The position numbers and the translations under genes are program-made. A stretch of 64,000 bases of DNA. Source: Sisyra terminalis. Its lineage: Eukaryota; Arthropoda; Insecta; Neuroptera; Sisyridae. Below, one piece after another: positions 63,801-64,000 of the stretch (the stretch's first letter is position 1; each line of letters begins with the position of its first letter). Below the pieces are notes generated by a model. The model was given only the letters and a program-made list of their open reading frames with translations, made no database searches and was not told the DNA's origin. Location: contig OY292280.1 of assembly GCA_958496175.1 (NCBI GenBank), positions 16,058,001 to 16,122,000 on the forward strand, in the 5' to 3' direction.

Positions 63801-64000
63801 GGTTAACCCATGGATTTTTTTGATGAAAAAACTTTTTGTTTCGAAATCGAAAAATATTATTATATCATCGTTCTAGACATTGTTGCGAACCCGAAACTGC
63901 CTTTGGTTCGAAAATCATCCCTTATATAACGAAGGTACATGCAATTGTTGAAGAAGCCACATTCGTCTCTCCCTCTTAGTGGGAAGTGTTCATCCCTTAA
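60881..64000. repeat. Domain E, third part: another copy of the domain C core, running off the window
   Basis: The order from 60881 is interrupted tract, TTTTTATTTCG (61215), CCTTCAAC (61549), hybrid (61883), a 336-bp unit with TTTAATTTG and GATAAAAC (62217), GATGATTAAC (62553), ACTGATGG (62887), GAAGAG with TTTGAACAG (63221), plain (63555), then 112 bases of the next monomer. It matches 22355-25694 with the 23691-type monomer missing. The last monomer is cut by the window end, not by a biological border. Confidence 0.82.
61883..62216. repeat. Hybrid monomer with CCTTCAAC 5' and TTGAAGAAA 3'
   Basis: It begins like the preceding 61549 monomer (TTCAAG, CCTTCAAC, TTTGTCTGG) and ends like the 23357 and 57875 type (A5T11, TTGAAGAAAA, ATTATTTCAT). 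The switch lies between about 62014 and 62090. The CCTTCAAC variant therefore appears in two successive monomers only here. Confidence 0.78.

Larger units (their letters stand above)
1..64000. repeat. Satellite DNA array, about 334-bp monomer, 192 full copies plus a partial
   Basis: The same unit recurs head to tail across the entire window, starting at 1, 335, 669, 1003, 1336 and so on to 63889. Nearly all steps are 334 bp; 332, 333, 335 and 336 bp steps come from the A/T tract, and 313-315 bp steps from a 20-bp deletion. Each monomer keeps CCCGAAAC at its start, TATATAA near 35, two copies of TGTTCATCCCTTAAAC at 99 and 119, an A/T tract at 202-217, GGTTAACC at 247, CCATGG at 254 and TCTAGA at 318. 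No base falls outside the register, so nothing is inserted. Long homogenised arrays of this kind are typical of eukaryotic heterochromatin or centromeres. The strand is arbitrary. I do not recognise the family name. Confidence 0.98.

Noticed and set aside
1..64000. CRISPR array
   Set aside because: The periodicity is 334 bp with the whole unit conserved. There are no short repeats separated by unique spacers and no associated genes.
1..64000. Insertion of a transposable element or other unique sequence
   Set aside because: Every monomer start could be followed at steps of 313-336 bp, leaving no room for an insertion. No terminal repeats or target-site duplications were seen.

Overview
The whole 64 kb window is one uninterrupted tandem satellite array. 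I followed the monomer register from base 1 to base 64000 and found 192 complete monomers plus a 112-base partial one (63889-64000). All lie head to tail in the same orientation. The modal length is 334 bp, with 332-336 bp variants and eleven short monomers of 313-315 bp. No gene, RNA gene, mobile element or unrelated spacer interrupts the register, and both array ends lie outside the window. The monomer is about 36% GC and carries about 13 CpG, which is not depleted. This is eukaryotic satellite (heterochromatin/centromere type) DNA. An invertebrate, possibly an insect, fits the CpG content, but I do not recognise the family and assign no species.

Layout, using monomer phase 1 = the base before CCCGAAAC. 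Domain A (1-9016) is a 13-monomer higher-order repeat (HOR, 4341 bp) followed by a second copy that holds one extra monomer (4675 bp). Domain B (9017-17700) is a mosaic with local 2-, 4- and 10-monomer periodicities. Domain C (17701-27008) is a 13-monomer HOR (4320 bp) followed by a 15-monomer version (4988 bp). Domain D (27009 to about 52100) is a differently diverged region holding nine of the eleven short monomers and nested 2-, 3-, 4- and 5-monomer repeats. Domain E (about 52100-64000) returns to B/C-type variants in nearly the same order as 11.4-20.7 kb, about 39-40 kb away, with whole monomers lost or gained.

The informative content is the recombination record. Many monomers are hybrids whose 5' part matches one neighbour type and whose 3' part matches another, always in register. 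One monomer shows a conversion-like patch of about 72 bp. The one length-variable site is a 16-bp A-run/T-run tract whose total length is nearly constant while its A-to-T switch point slides from A3T13 to A8T8. A 20-bp deletion between 16-bp direct repeats marks the short monomers. Short open frames recur with the monomer and are read as chance. Statements about variant order come from reading by eye, and no alignment was computed.
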